A stretch of DNA of 64,000 bases from Prevotellaceae bacterium UBA1746. GTDB lineage: Bacteria; Bacteroidota; Bacteroidia; Bacteroidales; Bacteroidaceae. The first letter of the stretch is position 1, and each line of letters starts with the position of its first letter. The notes beneath the pieces are model-generated. The model was not told the DNA's origin, did no database searches, and worked only from the letters and a program-made list of their open reading frames with translations. The position numbers and the translations under genes were made by a program. Where the stretch lies: positions 23,882 to 87,881 of the forward strand of contig DCHS01000030.1 of NCBI GenBank assembly GCA_002314875.1. The letters run 5' to 3'. Below are positions 1 to 8,166 of this stretch, one piece after another.

Positions 1-736
1 CAACGAGGTCATTTGCATCGAGGGGGAGAAGCTGGTTAGCAACATCCTTCATAGTGTAAACATCCTGCTGGTTCATCAAAGAGAGGAGGTAGTTTTCACC
101 AGAGCGGAGGTCAGCAATTTCCAATTTAGCATCAGGAGTAAAGAACTTCTTGTATGCTTCAACTGCATCCTTGTATTCTTCGAGCTGGTAAGCGATATCA
201 CCCAACTGTTTGTAAGCATCGAGGTTACCGGGTTCCTTTTCGATGATCTGGTTGAGAATGTCCTTAGCAGCATAGGGGTTCACATACTTGTAAACACGTG
301 CAGAAAGACGGAGTGCTTCGATATCGTTAGGATCGGTGTTGAGGATTTCGTCGAGCTTTGCACCTGCTTCACCATAGTTCTTGCGGAGGAGGCAAACACC
401 TACACTGAGCTTAAGACCGGGAACATAGTGAGGGTCAACAGTGTAAGCAGCGTTAGCCAACTGCTTAGCGCAAGGATAAACATTGCGGTCGAGGAAAAAC
501 TTACCTACAGCAACAGCCTGTTCCTTATTCTTCTTAACCTTACCGAAGAGCTTGCTGAAAGCCTTGTTAGCACCGTCGGGGTCAGTCATCTGCATATCCA
601 TAACCTGCTGAGCCATGGCTGCAAATTCAGGCTGCATTTCTGCGGTGGAGAAGTTTACGGCAATCTGTGCCTTAGCGTTGGATGCACCAAAGAAAGCACC
701 AACTGCTACGAGGATGGAGAGAAAAATTTTCTTCAT
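1..736 (-). CDS. TPR-repeat secreted protein, C-terminus outside window
   Basis: The gene runs off the left edge, so about 245 N-terminal residues are visible. It opens with MKKIFLSILVAVGAFFGASN followed by AKAQ, a type I signal peptide probably cleaved after AQ. The rest is helical with tetratricopeptide-like segments (for example LDEILNTDPNDIEALRLSAR and the stretch after NPYAAKDIL), so it is a periplasmic or outer-membrane scaffold protein without a visible catalytic motif. A TAnnTTTG-type box lies upstream on the minus strand. The gene diverges from the thioredoxin-like lipoprotein at 1005. The specific partner is unknown. Confidence 0.8.
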   Translation of the reverse strand, partial: MKKIFLSILVAVGAFFGASNAKAQIAVNFSTAEMQPEFAAMAQQVMDMQMTDPDGANKAFSKLFGKVKKNKEQAVAVGKFFLDRNVYPCAKQLANAAYTVDPHYVPGLKLSVGVCLLRKNYGEAGAKLDEILNTDPNDIEALRLSARVYKYVNPYAAKDILNQIIEKEPGNLDAYKQLGDIAYQLEEYKDAVEAYKKFFTPDAKLEIADLRSGENYLLSLMNQQDVYTMKDVANQLLPLDANDLV

Positions 737-776
737 GGTAATATAATAAATGTTTTTAGTTTTCAGAATTCGTGGA

Positions 777-784
777 CAAAGTTA
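777..784 (-). promoter_or_regulatory. -7 promoter box for the TPR gene
   Basis: On the minus strand the sequence reads TAACTTTG, matching the Bacteroidota TAnnTTTG -7 consensus, 41 bp upstream of the ATG at 736. No TTTG -33 box sits at the usual 19-21 bp spacing. Confidence 0.5.
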
Positions 785-923
785 CATTAAATTTTTTAGA
801 ACTGTCGATTTTTCAACTGCAAATTTAGAAAAAACTTATGATTTTTCCAATATTGTCCTAAAAAAACTTGCGATTTCAGCAATTTTTAAGATTTTTAAAC
901 GGATTATTTATCAAATCGTATAG

Positions 924-951
924 TTTGTACCACTAAAAATCCGTAATTTTG
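924..951 (+). promoter_or_regulatory. Promoter for the thioredoxin-like lipoprotein
   Basis: TAATTTTG at 944-951 matches TAnnTTTG and is followed by C, as is common. A TTTG lies at 924-927, but the 16-bp spacing is shorter than the usual 19-21. It is 53 bp before the ATG at 1005. Confidence 0.55.
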
Positions 952-1004
952 CAGCGGAAAAGTAATCGAATACTTTTACGAACCTATATAATCCGTATAT
1001 ATAC

Positions 1005-1565
1005 ATGAAGAAGAATGTATTGTTTTTGGCAGCGCTTTCATTAGCAGTTGCCTCTGGTTGCGCAAAGAGCAACGCTTCCAGTAATGATGATAAGCCTCAG
1101 CAAGCCATGGTTGCTCAGGCACCCGAAAGCAAGAGTGTTGTGAAGACCGTTGATAGTAAACTCAGCGGTGTCGAAGCTTTTGATGTTATCAAGAAAGCTT
1201 ACGAGGGAAAGGTTGTTCTCGTAGATTTCTGGGCTACATGGTGCGGTCCCTGCCGTAATGCTATGAAGCAGATTGATGCTATCAAGCCTGCCCTCATTGA
1301 AAATGGTGCTGCCTTTGTTTACATCACCGGCGAAACATCTCCCGAAGGAGACTGGAAAGCTATGATTCCCAGTATCGAAGGTGATCACTACCGTCTCACC
1401 AACGCACAATGGCGTGAACTTTGCCAGACTCTTAACGTTCCTGGTATCCCCGCCTATGTTCTTTTCAACGCTGATGGAACCGAAGCCTTCTCTAACCTCC
1501 AGCAGGGTGGTTATCCCGGAAACGACATCATCCAGAACGAAATCGAAACTGCTCTGACGAAGTAA
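1005..1565 (+). CDS. Thioredoxin-fold (TlpA-like) lipoprotein
   Basis: This is a 186-residue envelope protein. The N-terminus is a lipoprotein signal ending VASGC (Cys19), followed by a polar linker to about residue 50. The thioredoxin fold begins near residue 55 and carries WATWCGPC, with redox cysteines C80 and C83 and the cis-proline in GIPA (P149). The family reduces or exchanges disulfides of exported proteins in the periplasm. The insert between the CxxC helix and the cis-Pro (residues 108-140) is typical of TlpA/ResA-like proteins. It precedes mlaE by 81 bp and may share its transcript. Confidence 0.88.
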   Translation: MKKNVLFLAALSLAVASGCAKSNASSNDDKPQQAMVAQAPESKSVVKTVDSKLSGVEAFDVIKKAYEGKVVLVDFWATWCGPCRNAMKQIDAIKPALIENGAAFVYITGETSPEGDWKAMIPSIEGDHYRLTNAQWRELCQTLNVPGIPAYVLFNADGTEAFSNLQQGGYPGNDIIQNEIETALTK

Positions 1566-1646
1566 TCTTGGGGCTAAAGTCTCACACTGAATTAAACTCC
1601 ACAAATATAGTTTAAGATCAGTGGTTACTCCTCTAATATATATATA

Positions 1647-2393
1647 ATGCTTTTATCATCATATCTTCACGCATTAGGCCGTTACCTCATCTTGATGGGA
1701 CGCGTTTTCTCGATTCCCGAGCGCTTCAAGATGTACCTACGCCAATATATAAAGGAAATGATTAAATTGGGAACAGACTCTATCGTCATTGTCCTCATAG
1801 TCAGCTTCTTTATTGGTGCGGTAATCTGTATTCAGATTAAGGTGAATATCGAATCGGCGTGGATGCCTCATTGGGTGAGCGGATATGTTACCCGTGAAAT
1901 CATGCTTCTCGAATTTTCTTCGAGTATCATGTGCCTGATTCTATCAGGAAAGGTGGGTAGTAATATCGCCACAGAAATCGGTACCATGCGTGTTACCCAG
2001 CAAATTGATGCCCTTGAGATTATGGGTGTCAATAGTGCTTCCTATTTGATTCTCCCCAAAATAGCAGGAATGATAACCATGATGCCTCTGTTGGTGATTC
2101 TATCTACTTTCAGCGGAATCATGGGTGCATACGCTGCTGCATATATCGGCCACATTCTGACACCAGCCCATCTGACGGAAGGTCTGCAATATGACTTCCA
2201 TCCTTGGTTCTTCTGGATGGGTGTGGTAAAGAGTCTATTCTTTGCCTTCATCATCACTAGCGTACCGGCGTACTATGGCTATCGCGTGGAAGGTGGTAGT
2301 GTTGAAGTTGGTAAGGCTTCAACGGATGCCGTTGTGGCCAGCAGTATGCTCGTTCTTTTCTCTGATATCTTCCTTACAAGACTCCTCTCATGA
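1647..2393 (+). CDS. mlaE: MlaE-type ABC transporter permease
   Basis: This is a 248-residue inner-membrane permease of the MlaE/YrbE family, the membrane part of an ABC system that moves phospholipid or similar lipid between the membranes. Several long hydrophobic segments are visible (about 48-70, 92-112, 135-165, 195-220 and 225-245), plus the family coupling motif TEIGTMRVTQQIDALEIMGV. The stop overlaps the start of the ATPase gene by 4 bp (ATGA), so the two are translationally coupled. No MCE-domain (MlaD) gene follows, so the substrate-binding subunit must be encoded elsewhere. Confidence 0.93.
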   Translation: MLLSSYLHALGRYLILMGRVFSIPERFKMYLRQYIKEMIKLGTDSIVIVLIVSFFIGAVICIQIKVNIESAWMPHWVSGYVTREIMLLEFSSSIMCLILSGKVGSNIATEIGTMRVTQQIDALEIMGVNSASYLILPKIAGMITMMPLLVILSTFSGIMGAYAAAYIGHILTPAHLTEGLQYDFHPWFFWMGVVKSLFFAFIITSVPAYYGYRVEGGSVEVGKASTDAVVASSMLVLFSDIFLTRLLS

Positions 2394-3148
2394 TACAGTT
2401 GATCGATGTAAAGAAAACCTTTGATGATGGTAAGACCGTCCTCAAAGGCATCAGCACGACTTTCGAAGCAGGCAAGACCAATCTCATCATCGGTCAGTCT
2501 GGTTCCGGAAAGACTGTGCTCATGAAGTGTATTGTAGGACTTTTCGAACCGTCATCTGGGCAGATTCTCTATCATGATCGCGACTTTGTGACCATGAACA
2601 AGAAAGATCGCATGCTCTTGCGCCGCGAGATGGGAATGATTTTCCAGAGCGCCGCTCTTTTCGACTCTATCTCTGTTCTCGAAAATGTGATGTTCCCCCT
2701 CGATATGTTCTCCTACGATAGTTATAAGGAACGCCGTCGCAGAGCGCAGTTCTGTCTTGACCGCGTAAACCTCAGCGATGCCGGCGAGAAGTTCCCAGGA
2801 GAAATTTCCGGTGGTATGCAGAAGCGTGTTGCAATAGCCCGTGCTATCTCGCTGAATCCAAAATATCTTTTCTGCGACGAACCGAACTCCGGCCTTGACC
2901 CCAAGACCTCTCTCGTCATCGACGAACTGATTCATTCCATTACCCAGGAATATGGAACCACAACGATTATAAACACCCACGATATGAATTCTGTAATGGG
3001 TATTGGCGAGCATATCATCTATATCTACGAAGGTAACCGCGAATGGGAAGGAACGAAAGACGAAGTGATGACTTCTGATAACGAAAACCTCAACAGTTTC
3101 ATCTTTGCCTCCGACCTCTTCCGTAAGATTAAAGACGCTAATAAATAA
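2390..3148 (+). CDS. mlaF: MlaF-type ABC transporter ATPase
   Basis: This is a 252-residue ATP-binding subunit paired with the MlaE permease. Walker A is GQSGSGKT (residues 35-42), the signature is ISGGM in place of LSGGQ, and Walker B ends YLFCDEP, followed by the D-loop and the switch histidine in NTHD. The divergent ISGGM signature is usual in MlaF. The 4-bp overlap with the permease gene supports a stoichiometric complex on the cytoplasmic side of the inner membrane. The expected role is energising lipid transport for outer-membrane asymmetry; the direction cannot be told from sequence. Confidence 0.93.
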   Translation: MIQLIDVKKTFDDGKTVLKGISTTFEAGKTNLIIGQSGSGKTVLMKCIVGLFEPSSGQILYHDRDFVTMNKKDRMLLRREMGMIFQSAALFDSISVLENVMFPLDMFSYDSYKERRRRAQFCLDRVNLSDAGEKFPGEISGGMQKRVAIARAISLNPKYLFCDEPNSGLDPKTSLVIDELIHSITQEYGTTTIINTHDMNSVMGIGEHIIYIYEGNREWEGTKDEVMTSDNENLNSFIFASDLFRKIKDANK

Positions 3149-3182
3149 GTGTTTATCTCGTAAATAAGCCACAGATAATAAT

Positions 3183-3512
3183 ATGATTTTCGATCATCCC
3201 ATCACACTTTCTGCTCTCTTTATTGCAGCGCCATTGGCCGTAATGCCGTTGTTGGACAAGAATGCACGTATGGATATGGTGGATCTTTACGAGGCAAATA
3301 TCACTGCGACGGTAGGAAACCGCTATGGAGGTATCAGCGAACTGACAATGCTTTCCGATACGCTCATTGCCGTAAACCTTACAGAAAGCAGCACGATGGA
3401 AATTCGCCTTACCGCCGATTCTCTCATCGAGGTCAAGCACAATGTTGCAGCCAAGAAGGTGAACACCAAAGTCCGCTATTACGACCTCAACTGGAGTGAA
3501 ATAAAGAACTAA
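3183..3512 (+). CDS. Small unknown protein downstream of mlaEF
   Basis: This 109-residue protein is not recognised. The first 24 residues (MIFDHPITLSALFIAAPLAV...) form a hydrophobic segment that could be a signal anchor. The rest alternates charged and beta-prone residues (SDTLIAVNLTESSTMEIRL...) and ends YYDLNWSEIKN. It starts 35 bp after mlaF on the same strand, so it is probably co-transcribed and may work at the envelope, but no function is assignable. Codon use matches its neighbours, which supports a real gene. Confidence 0.6.
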   Translation: MIFDHPITLSALFIAAPLAVMPLLDKNARMDMVDLYEANITATVGNRYGGISELTMLSDTLIAVNLTESSTMEIRLTADSLIEVKHNVAAKKVNTKVRYYDLNWSEIKN

Positions 3513-3584
3513 AGTCCTCACATCGGAATGGACTAACGAAACGAATCAATAATAACGCATTAAGCGTACTAACACAATACAAAT

Positions 3585-4040
3585 ATGTCTGAATGGTTTG
3601 AATGTAAAGTCAAATATGAACGCACCATGCAAGATGGTGGTTTAAAGAAAGTTTGTGAACCCTATCTTGTTGATGCTATTAATTTTACCGAAGCAGAACG
3701 CCGCATTATCGAAGAAATCAAGCCCTTTATGATGGGTGAATTCGAAGTCAGCAATATCACTAAGGCGCGTTATGCTGAACTCTTTGAAACTATCGATGAC
3801 AGCGCAGATCGCTGGTTCAAGGTAAAACTACTCTTCATCACCCTCGATGAAAAATCCGGCAAGGAAAAGAAATCCAGCCATAATGTCCTCGTTCAGGCTT
3901 CTGATCTCCGCGATGCTATCAAGCGTCTCGACCAGGGTATGAAGGGCAGTATGATGGATTACACCATCGCTTCTGTAGCTGAGACAGCCATCATGGACGT
4001 CTTCCGCTATAAGGCTGATATTCCCGAAAAGGCAGAATGA
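3585..4040 (+). CDS. DUF4494 protein
   Basis: This 151-residue soluble protein begins MSEWFECKVKYERTMQDGG and matches my memory of the DUF4494 family, which is largely restricted to Bacteroidota. Visible landmarks are VDAINFTEAERRIIEE, DSADRWFKVKLLFITLDEKS and the closing VAETAIMDVFRYKAD. No catalytic motif or membrane segment is present and the function is unknown. Its stop overlaps the start of yggS by 4 bp, a coupling that suggests a shared transcript. Confidence 0.85.
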   Translation: MSEWFECKVKYERTMQDGGLKKVCEPYLVDAINFTEAERRIIEEIKPFMMGEFEVSNITKARYAELFETIDDSADRWFKVKLLFITLDEKSGKEKKSSHNVLVQASDLRDAIKRLDQGMKGSMMDYTIASVAETAIMDVFRYKADIPEKAE

Positions 4041-4744
4041 TCGCCATGACAGATTTACAAGAAAGACTGATAAGCGTACGTGACGAGCTCCCCGAAGGAG
4101 TTCGTCTCGTTGCCGTTTCTAAGTTCCATCCTGTCAGCGCTTTGCTCGAAGCCTACGATGCCGGACAGCGCATTTTCGGCGAGAGCAGGGTACAGGAATT
4201 ACAAGAGAAATATCCACAACTTCCCGCTGATATCGAATGGCACTTCATCGGCCATTTGCAAGTCAACAAGGTGAAATACATTGTCCCGTATATCACCATG
4301 ATCCACGCTATCGACAGTTACAAACTGCTGACGGAAATTGACCGCCAGGCGGCACGCTTTGCAGAAGAACGCCAGATAAACGGCCTGAGTCCCAAGGTTA
4401 AAGTCTTGCTTCAACTTCATGTAGCCCAGGAGGAAACAAAATTTGGATTCACACCTGCAGAATGCAAGGCTTTCCTCGACAGTACAGACTGGAGAAATCT
4501 AGAACATGTGGAAATTGCTGGCATTATGTGCATGGCCTCATTCACCGAAAACCAGGAGCAGATCCACCAGGAATTCCTGACGGCACAGGATTTCTTTGCT
4601 ATGGCAAAAGAACGCTATTTCAAAGATAGCGATACTTTCTGCGAATGTTCATGGGGTATGAGCGATGATTATCCTATTGCCATCGAACACGGTGCTACAC
4701 TCGTACGCGTCGGCAGCAAAATCTTTGGCCCGAGAGTATATTAA
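4037..4744 (+). CDS. yggS: Pyridoxal phosphate homeostasis protein YggS
   Basis: This is a 235-residue alanine-racemase-like TIM-barrel protein of the YggS/PLPBP family, which binds pyridoxal phosphate and buffers its supply without a known catalytic activity. The PLP lysine is K29 in AVSKFHP. Other family motifs are GESRVQE, WHFIGHLQVNKVKY and the C-terminal CSWGMSDDYPIAIEHGATLVRVGSKIFG. The first ATG overlaps the DUF4494 stop; an in-frame ATG three codons on (4046) is an alternative start. Confidence 0.93.
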   Translation: MIAMTDLQERLISVRDELPEGVRLVAVSKFHPVSALLEAYDAGQRIFGESRVQELQEKYPQLPADIEWHFIGHLQVNKVKYIVPYITMIHAIDSYKLLTEIDRQAARFAEERQINGLSPKVKVLLQLHVAQEETKFGFTPAECKAFLDSTDWRNLEHVEIAGIMCMASFTENQEQIHQEFLTAQDFFAMAKERYFKDSDTFCECSWGMSDDYPIAIEHGATLVRVGSKIFGPRVY

Positions 4745-4898
4745 TTCTTTGACGGAAACTCCCCAACAACTTAAAAGAATCGACGAACTTATAGATTATA
4801 AAGCGAATAAATACTAAGAAATAGGTAAATTTTACACTTTTTAAGATGGAAAGTGCTAAAATGTAACATTTTATTCGCCAGAATTAGCAGATTATTAC

Positions 4899-4906
4899 TA
4901 AATTTG
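4899..4906 (+). promoter_or_regulatory. -7 promoter box before the TPR/ferredoxin oxidoreductase operon
   Basis: TAAATTTG followed by C matches TAnnTTTG. It lies 9 bp before the ATG at 4916 and inside the longest open frame, which could start at 4853, so the longer start is excluded if the box is used. The TSS would fall almost on the start codon, implying a very short leader. Confidence 0.55.
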
Positions 4907-4915
4907 CAAAGTATT

Positions 4916-5122
4916 ATGGACCAAAAACAATCATCACACCAGGAAAAGGCCCAGGAATTCTATCTCGCAGGCTTGGAACATGCTCACCACGGAGAGTGGG
5001 GAAGAGCAGCGTCCTGCTTCCGGAAAGCCCTGGCACTGGACCCCGATAGTCCGGCAAAACAGAGCCTTGAAATGGTAGATGATATTCAGGCCTATTATTA
5101 CAAAGAAAACTTTAACCCTTAA
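4916..5122 (+). CDS. Small TPR protein leading the oxidoreductase operon
   Basis: This 68-residue protein starts MDQKQSSHQEKAQEFYLAGL. It is essentially one tetratricopeptide pair (residues 12-50, AQEFYLAGLEHAHHGEW, AASCFRKALALDPDSP) and ends in an aromatic tail, QAYYYKENF. It has no signal peptide, so it is cytosolic. An in-frame ATG at 4853 was rejected because a promoter box lies between it and this start. It sits 60 bp before the ferredoxin subunit of a 2-oxoacid oxidoreductase. A role in assembling that enzyme is an inference from position only. Confidence 0.75.
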   Translation: MDQKQSSHQEKAQEFYLAGLEHAHHGEWGRAASCFRKALALDPDSPAKQSLEMVDDIQAYYYKENFNP

Positions 5123-5181
5123 GATCATTGAAGAACCGGCGATACTGGTTTTCCAAAATAATCTTGAAAAATAATAGAACA

Positions 5182-5412
5182 ATGGGAAAAATACATGGTG
5201 CTGTCGTAGTTGACACCGAACGCTGTAAAGGTTGCAACCTCTGCGTTGTAGCCTGTCCCACCAATGCCATCGAACTCACCCAGACCGAAGTGAACCACAA
5301 AGGTTATCCCTTCTGTCACGATGTCCGTCCTGATGCCTGCATTGGCTGCGCATCCTGTGCTATCGTCTGCCCGGATGCCTGCATTACTGTTTATAAGTTG
5401 AAAGAAGAATAA
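5182..5412 (+). CDS. 2-oxoacid:ferredoxin oxidoreductase, ferredoxin (delta) subunit
   Basis: This is a 76-residue cytosolic electron-transfer subunit with two [4Fe-4S] motifs, CKGCNLCVVACP and CIGCASCAIVCP, arranged as in bacterial-type ferredoxins. It passes electrons from the thiamine-bound intermediate to external ferredoxin. The ATG at 5182 (MGKIHGAVVV) was chosen over an upstream in-frame ATG at 5128, whose extra 18 residues are basic and unlike the family. It is the first of the enzyme genes, 28 bp before the alpha subunit. Confidence 0.92.
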   Translation: MGKIHGAVVVDTERCKGCNLCVVACPTNAIELTQTEVNHKGYPFCHDVRPDACIGCASCAIVCPDACITVYKLKEE

Positions 5413-5440
5413 AATCAGGAGTTCACTCCTTCATAACAAT

Positions 5441-6517
5441 ATGGAAAACGAAGTACTTCTTCTCAAAGGAAATGAAGCCATCGCTCATGCAGCCATCCGC
5501 TGCGGTTGTGACGGCTATTTTGGATATCCCATCACTCCTCAAAGTGAAGTTCTGGAAACGCTTGCCCTCATGAAGCCCTGGGAGACCACAGGAATGGTCG
5601 TTGTCCAGGCTGAGAGTGAAGTTGCCAGCGTTAACATGCTTTACGGCGGCGGTGGATGTGGAAAAAAAGTTATGACATCTTCCTCATCAGTAGGTATCGC
5701 CCTGATGCAGGAAGGTATCACCTATATGGCAGGTGCTGATGTTCCCTGTCTCATCGTTAATGTTCAGCGTGGCGGTCCCGGTCTTGGTACCATCCAACCA
5801 GGTCAGGCTGACTATATCCAGGCAACACGTGGTGGTGGTAACGGTGACTACAATGTCATCGTACTCGCTCCCAACAGCGTTCAGGAAATGGCCGACTTCG
5901 TCGATCTCGGTTTCGACCTCGCCTTCAAATACTGCACACCTGTTATGATGTTGGCTGACGGTGTCATCGGTCAGATGATGGAAAAGGTGGTTCTCCCTCC
6001 CCAGAAGCCCCGTCGTACCAACGAGGAAATCGCAGAACAGTGTCCGTGGGCAAGTCTCGGCAAACCCAAGACCCGTGGTGTAAATGTAATCACCTCTCTC
6101 GAATTGCAGCCTGAAAAAATGGAACTCAAGAACCATAAGCTCCAGGAAAAATACCGCAAGATCGAAGAGAACGAAGTTCGCTACGAACTCACCGGCAGTG
6201 AGAATCCCGAAGTCGCTATCGTTGCTTTCGGTTGTTCTTCACGAATCTCTCAGAAGGTGGTTCAGCTCGCCAAGGAAGAGGGTATTGAAGTAGCTCTTCT
6301 TCGTCCTATTACCTTGTGGCCTTTCCCATACGATGCCGTTAAGGAATTGTCAAAGAAGGTGAAGAGCATCCTCGTCGTTGAGAACAATGCCGGCCAGATG
6401 GTTCACGATGTTCGCTATGCCATCGAAGGTCGTATCCCCGTTAACCAGTACGGTCGTTTCGGCGGTATCATTCCTACACCGATGGAAATTCTCGAAGTAT
6501 TGAAAAAACAACTTTAA
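5441..6517 (+). CDS. vorB: 2-oxoacid:ferredoxin oxidoreductase alpha subunit (VorB/KorA type)
   Basis: This 358-residue subunit of a CoA-dependent 2-oxoacid:ferredoxin oxidoreductase carries the N-terminal pyrimidine-binding fold (GNEAIAHAAIRCGCDGYFGYPITPQSEV) and a C-terminal domain II (VAIVAFGCSSRISQKVVQLA). With the TPP, gamma and ferredoxin subunits it oxidatively decarboxylates a 2-oxoacid to an acyl-CoA and reduced ferredoxin. In Bacteroidota this set is usually annotated as the branched-chain (Vor) enzyme, but sequence alone does not separate Vor from 2-oxoglutarate (Kor) specificity. Confidence 0.9.
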   Translation: MENEVLLLKGNEAIAHAAIRCGCDGYFGYPITPQSEVLETLALMKPWETTGMVVVQAESEVASVNMLYGGGGCGKKVMTSSSSVGIALMQEGITYMAGADVPCLIVNVQRGGPGLGTIQPGQADYIQATRGGGNGDYNVIVLAPNSVQEMADFVDLGFDLAFKYCTPVMMLADGVIGQMMEKVVLPPQKPRRTNEEIAEQCPWASLGKPKTRGVNVITSLELQPEKMELKNHKLQEKYRKIEENEVRYELTGSENPEVAIVAFGCSSRISQKVVQLAKEEGIEVALLRPITLWPFPYDAVKELSKKVKSILVVENNAGQMVHDVRYAIEGRIPVNQYGRFGGIIPTPMEILEVLKKQL

Positions 6518-6529
6518 GATCACTCTGTT

Positions 6530-6805
6530 ATGATAGAAACAACGGATAAATATGGAAATCCCCTTTCTGAGAAGGAAATCCAGCGCCAGATTGACGAGCA
6601 GAAACGTGCTCGCAAAATGCTGACCATCCGCAACTGGCTCAACGGCATCTTCATCGTACTGGCGGTTATCGCTATCGTCGGTGTCCTGATGTTCAAAGGT
6701 GGCGAACCCGGATTGTATTATTCCTACGGCATCGCTGTCCTCGCAGTCATCATAAAAATGGTCGAAGCCATTTTTCGTATGCCGGGAATCGCAACCAAAC
6801 TCTAA
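6530..6805 (+). CDS. Small two-helix membrane protein inside the vor operon
   Basis: This 91-residue protein has a charged N-terminus (residues 1-35, rich in E, K, Q and R) and two predicted transmembrane segments (about 39-56, IFIVLAVIAIVGVLMF, and 64-82). It lies 12 bp after the alpha subunit and 35 bp before the TPP subunit, so it is co-transcribed with a soluble enzyme. I do not recognise a family. Anchoring the complex near the membrane, for instance near an Rnf ferredoxin:NAD oxidoreductase, is possible but is inference. Confidence 0.72.
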   Translation: MIETTDKYGNPLSEKEIQRQIDEQKRARKMLTIRNWLNGIFIVLAVIAIVGVLMFKGGEPGLYYSYGIAVLAVIIKMVEAIFRMPGIATKL

Positions 6806-6840
6806 TCTTAGGGCTATCAAACATTGAAGTTTTAGCAATT

Positions 6841-7602
6841 ATGACAAAAGAAGAAATAATTGAGAAAGGTACGGTCGTTTACCAGAAAGCTCCTCTGATG
6901 AACGATAATCCTATGCACTACTGCCCCGGTTGTAGCCATGGTGTAGTTCACAAACTCATTGCTGAAGTCATTCAGGAGATGGGAATGGAAGAGAAGTCCA
7001 TTGGTATCAGTCCCGTTGGTTGTGGTGTGTTCATCTATAATTATATTGATATAGACTGGCAGGAAGCTGCTCACGGACGTGCTCCCGCTCTGGCCACAGC
7101 CATCAAGCGTCTTCTTCCTGATCGCCTCGTCTTCACCTATCAGGGTGATGGTGACTGTGCCGGTATCGGTACTAACGAAACCATCCACGCCCTCAACCGC
7201 GGTGAAAACATCGTCATCATCTACATCAACAATGCTATCTATGGTATGACTGGTGGCCAGATGGCTCCTACCACTTTGCTCGGTCAGAAGACTGTTACCT
7301 GTCCTTATGGTCGTGAACCCAAGCTGAACGGTTTCCCCTTGAAACTTACAGAAATCGCTGCACAGCTTGAAGGAACGAGTTATGTAAGTCGTCAGAGCGT
7401 ACAGTCTGTTGCCGCCATCCGCAAGGCAAAGAAGGCGCTGCGCCATGCTTTCGATGTCAGCATGCAGGGCAAGGGTTCCTGCTTCATTGAATTCGTCAGC
7501 ACTTGTTCTTCCGGTTGGAAGATGATTCCCGAGAAGTCCAACAAGTGGATGGAAGAGAATATGTTCCCCTATTATCAGCTCGGTGATTTGAAGGACGAAT
7601 AA
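6841..7602 (+). CDS. vorA: 2-oxoacid:ferredoxin oxidoreductase TPP-binding (beta) subunit
   Basis: This 253-residue subunit binds thiamine pyrophosphate. The TPP motif runs from GDGDCAGIG (residues about 102-110) to INNAIYGMTGGQ, and CPGCSHG near the N-terminus (residues 28-34) and VGCGVF (60-65) are family landmarks. It lies between the small membrane protein and the gamma subunit in one operon. The length is normal for a KorB/VorA-type subunit, and no further iron-sulfur motif is evident. Confidence 0.92.
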   Translation: MTKEEIIEKGTVVYQKAPLMNDNPMHYCPGCSHGVVHKLIAEVIQEMGMEEKSIGISPVGCGVFIYNYIDIDWQEAAHGRAPALATAIKRLLPDRLVFTYQGDGDCAGIGTNETIHALNRGENIVIIYINNAIYGMTGGQMAPTTLLGQKTVTCPYGREPKLNGFPLKLTEIAAQLEGTSYVSRQSVQSVAAIRKAKKALRHAFDVSMQGKGSCFIEFVSTCSSGWKMIPEKSNKWMEENMFPYYQLGDLKDE

Positions 7603-7614
7603 AATTTGATTATT

Positions 7615-8148
7615 ATGACACAAGAAATTATAATAGCCGGTTTCGGCGGTCAGGGTGTTCTTTCCATGGGAAAAATCCTCGCTTATGCAGGATTGATGGA
7701 AGACAAAGAGGTATCATGGATGCCTGCCTATGGTCCCGAACAGCGTGGTGGTACGGCAAACGTTACTGTCATCGTCAGCGACGAGAAGGTCTCTTCTCCC
7801 GTTCTGAGCAGTTATGATACCGCCATCGTACTCAATCAGCCTTCACTCGATAAGTTCGAACACATGGTAAAGCCTGGTGGTACACTCATCTATGATGACT
7901 TCGGTATTCTGAACCATCCGACCCGTACGGACATCAACATCTACCGTATCCAGGCTATGCAGGCAGCAACCGAAATGAAACTCATGAAGTGTTTCAATAT
8001 GGTTGTTCTCGGTGGTTACCTTAAGGTCCATCCCATCGTCAGCATCGAAAGCGTGATGAAGGCACTTCGTAAGACGCTCCCGGAACGTCACCACCATCTC
8101 CTCCCTACTAACGAACAAGCCATCCTTCGCGGTATGGATCTTGTCTAA
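7615..8148 (+). CDS. vorC: 2-oxoacid:ferredoxin oxidoreductase gamma subunit
   Basis: This 177-residue subunit starts MTQEIIIAGFGGQGVLSMGK and has the gamma-domain motif PAYGPEQRGGTANVTVIVSD, which contributes to CoA binding and the shared active site. The ATG at 7615 was preferred over a TTG three codons upstream. It is the last subunit gene in the operon. An acyltransferase gene follows 18 bp later on the same strand and may be read through. Confidence 0.9.
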   Translation: MTQEIIIAGFGGQGVLSMGKILAYAGLMEDKEVSWMPAYGPEQRGGTANVTVIVSDEKVSSPVLSSYDTAIVLNQPSLDKFEHMVKPGGTLIYDDFGILNHPTRTDINIYRIQAMQAATEMKLMKCFNMVVLGGYLKVHPIVSIESVMKALRKTLPERHHHLLPTNEQAILRGMDLV

Positions 8149-8166
8149 ACAAAGACAATTAACGAT

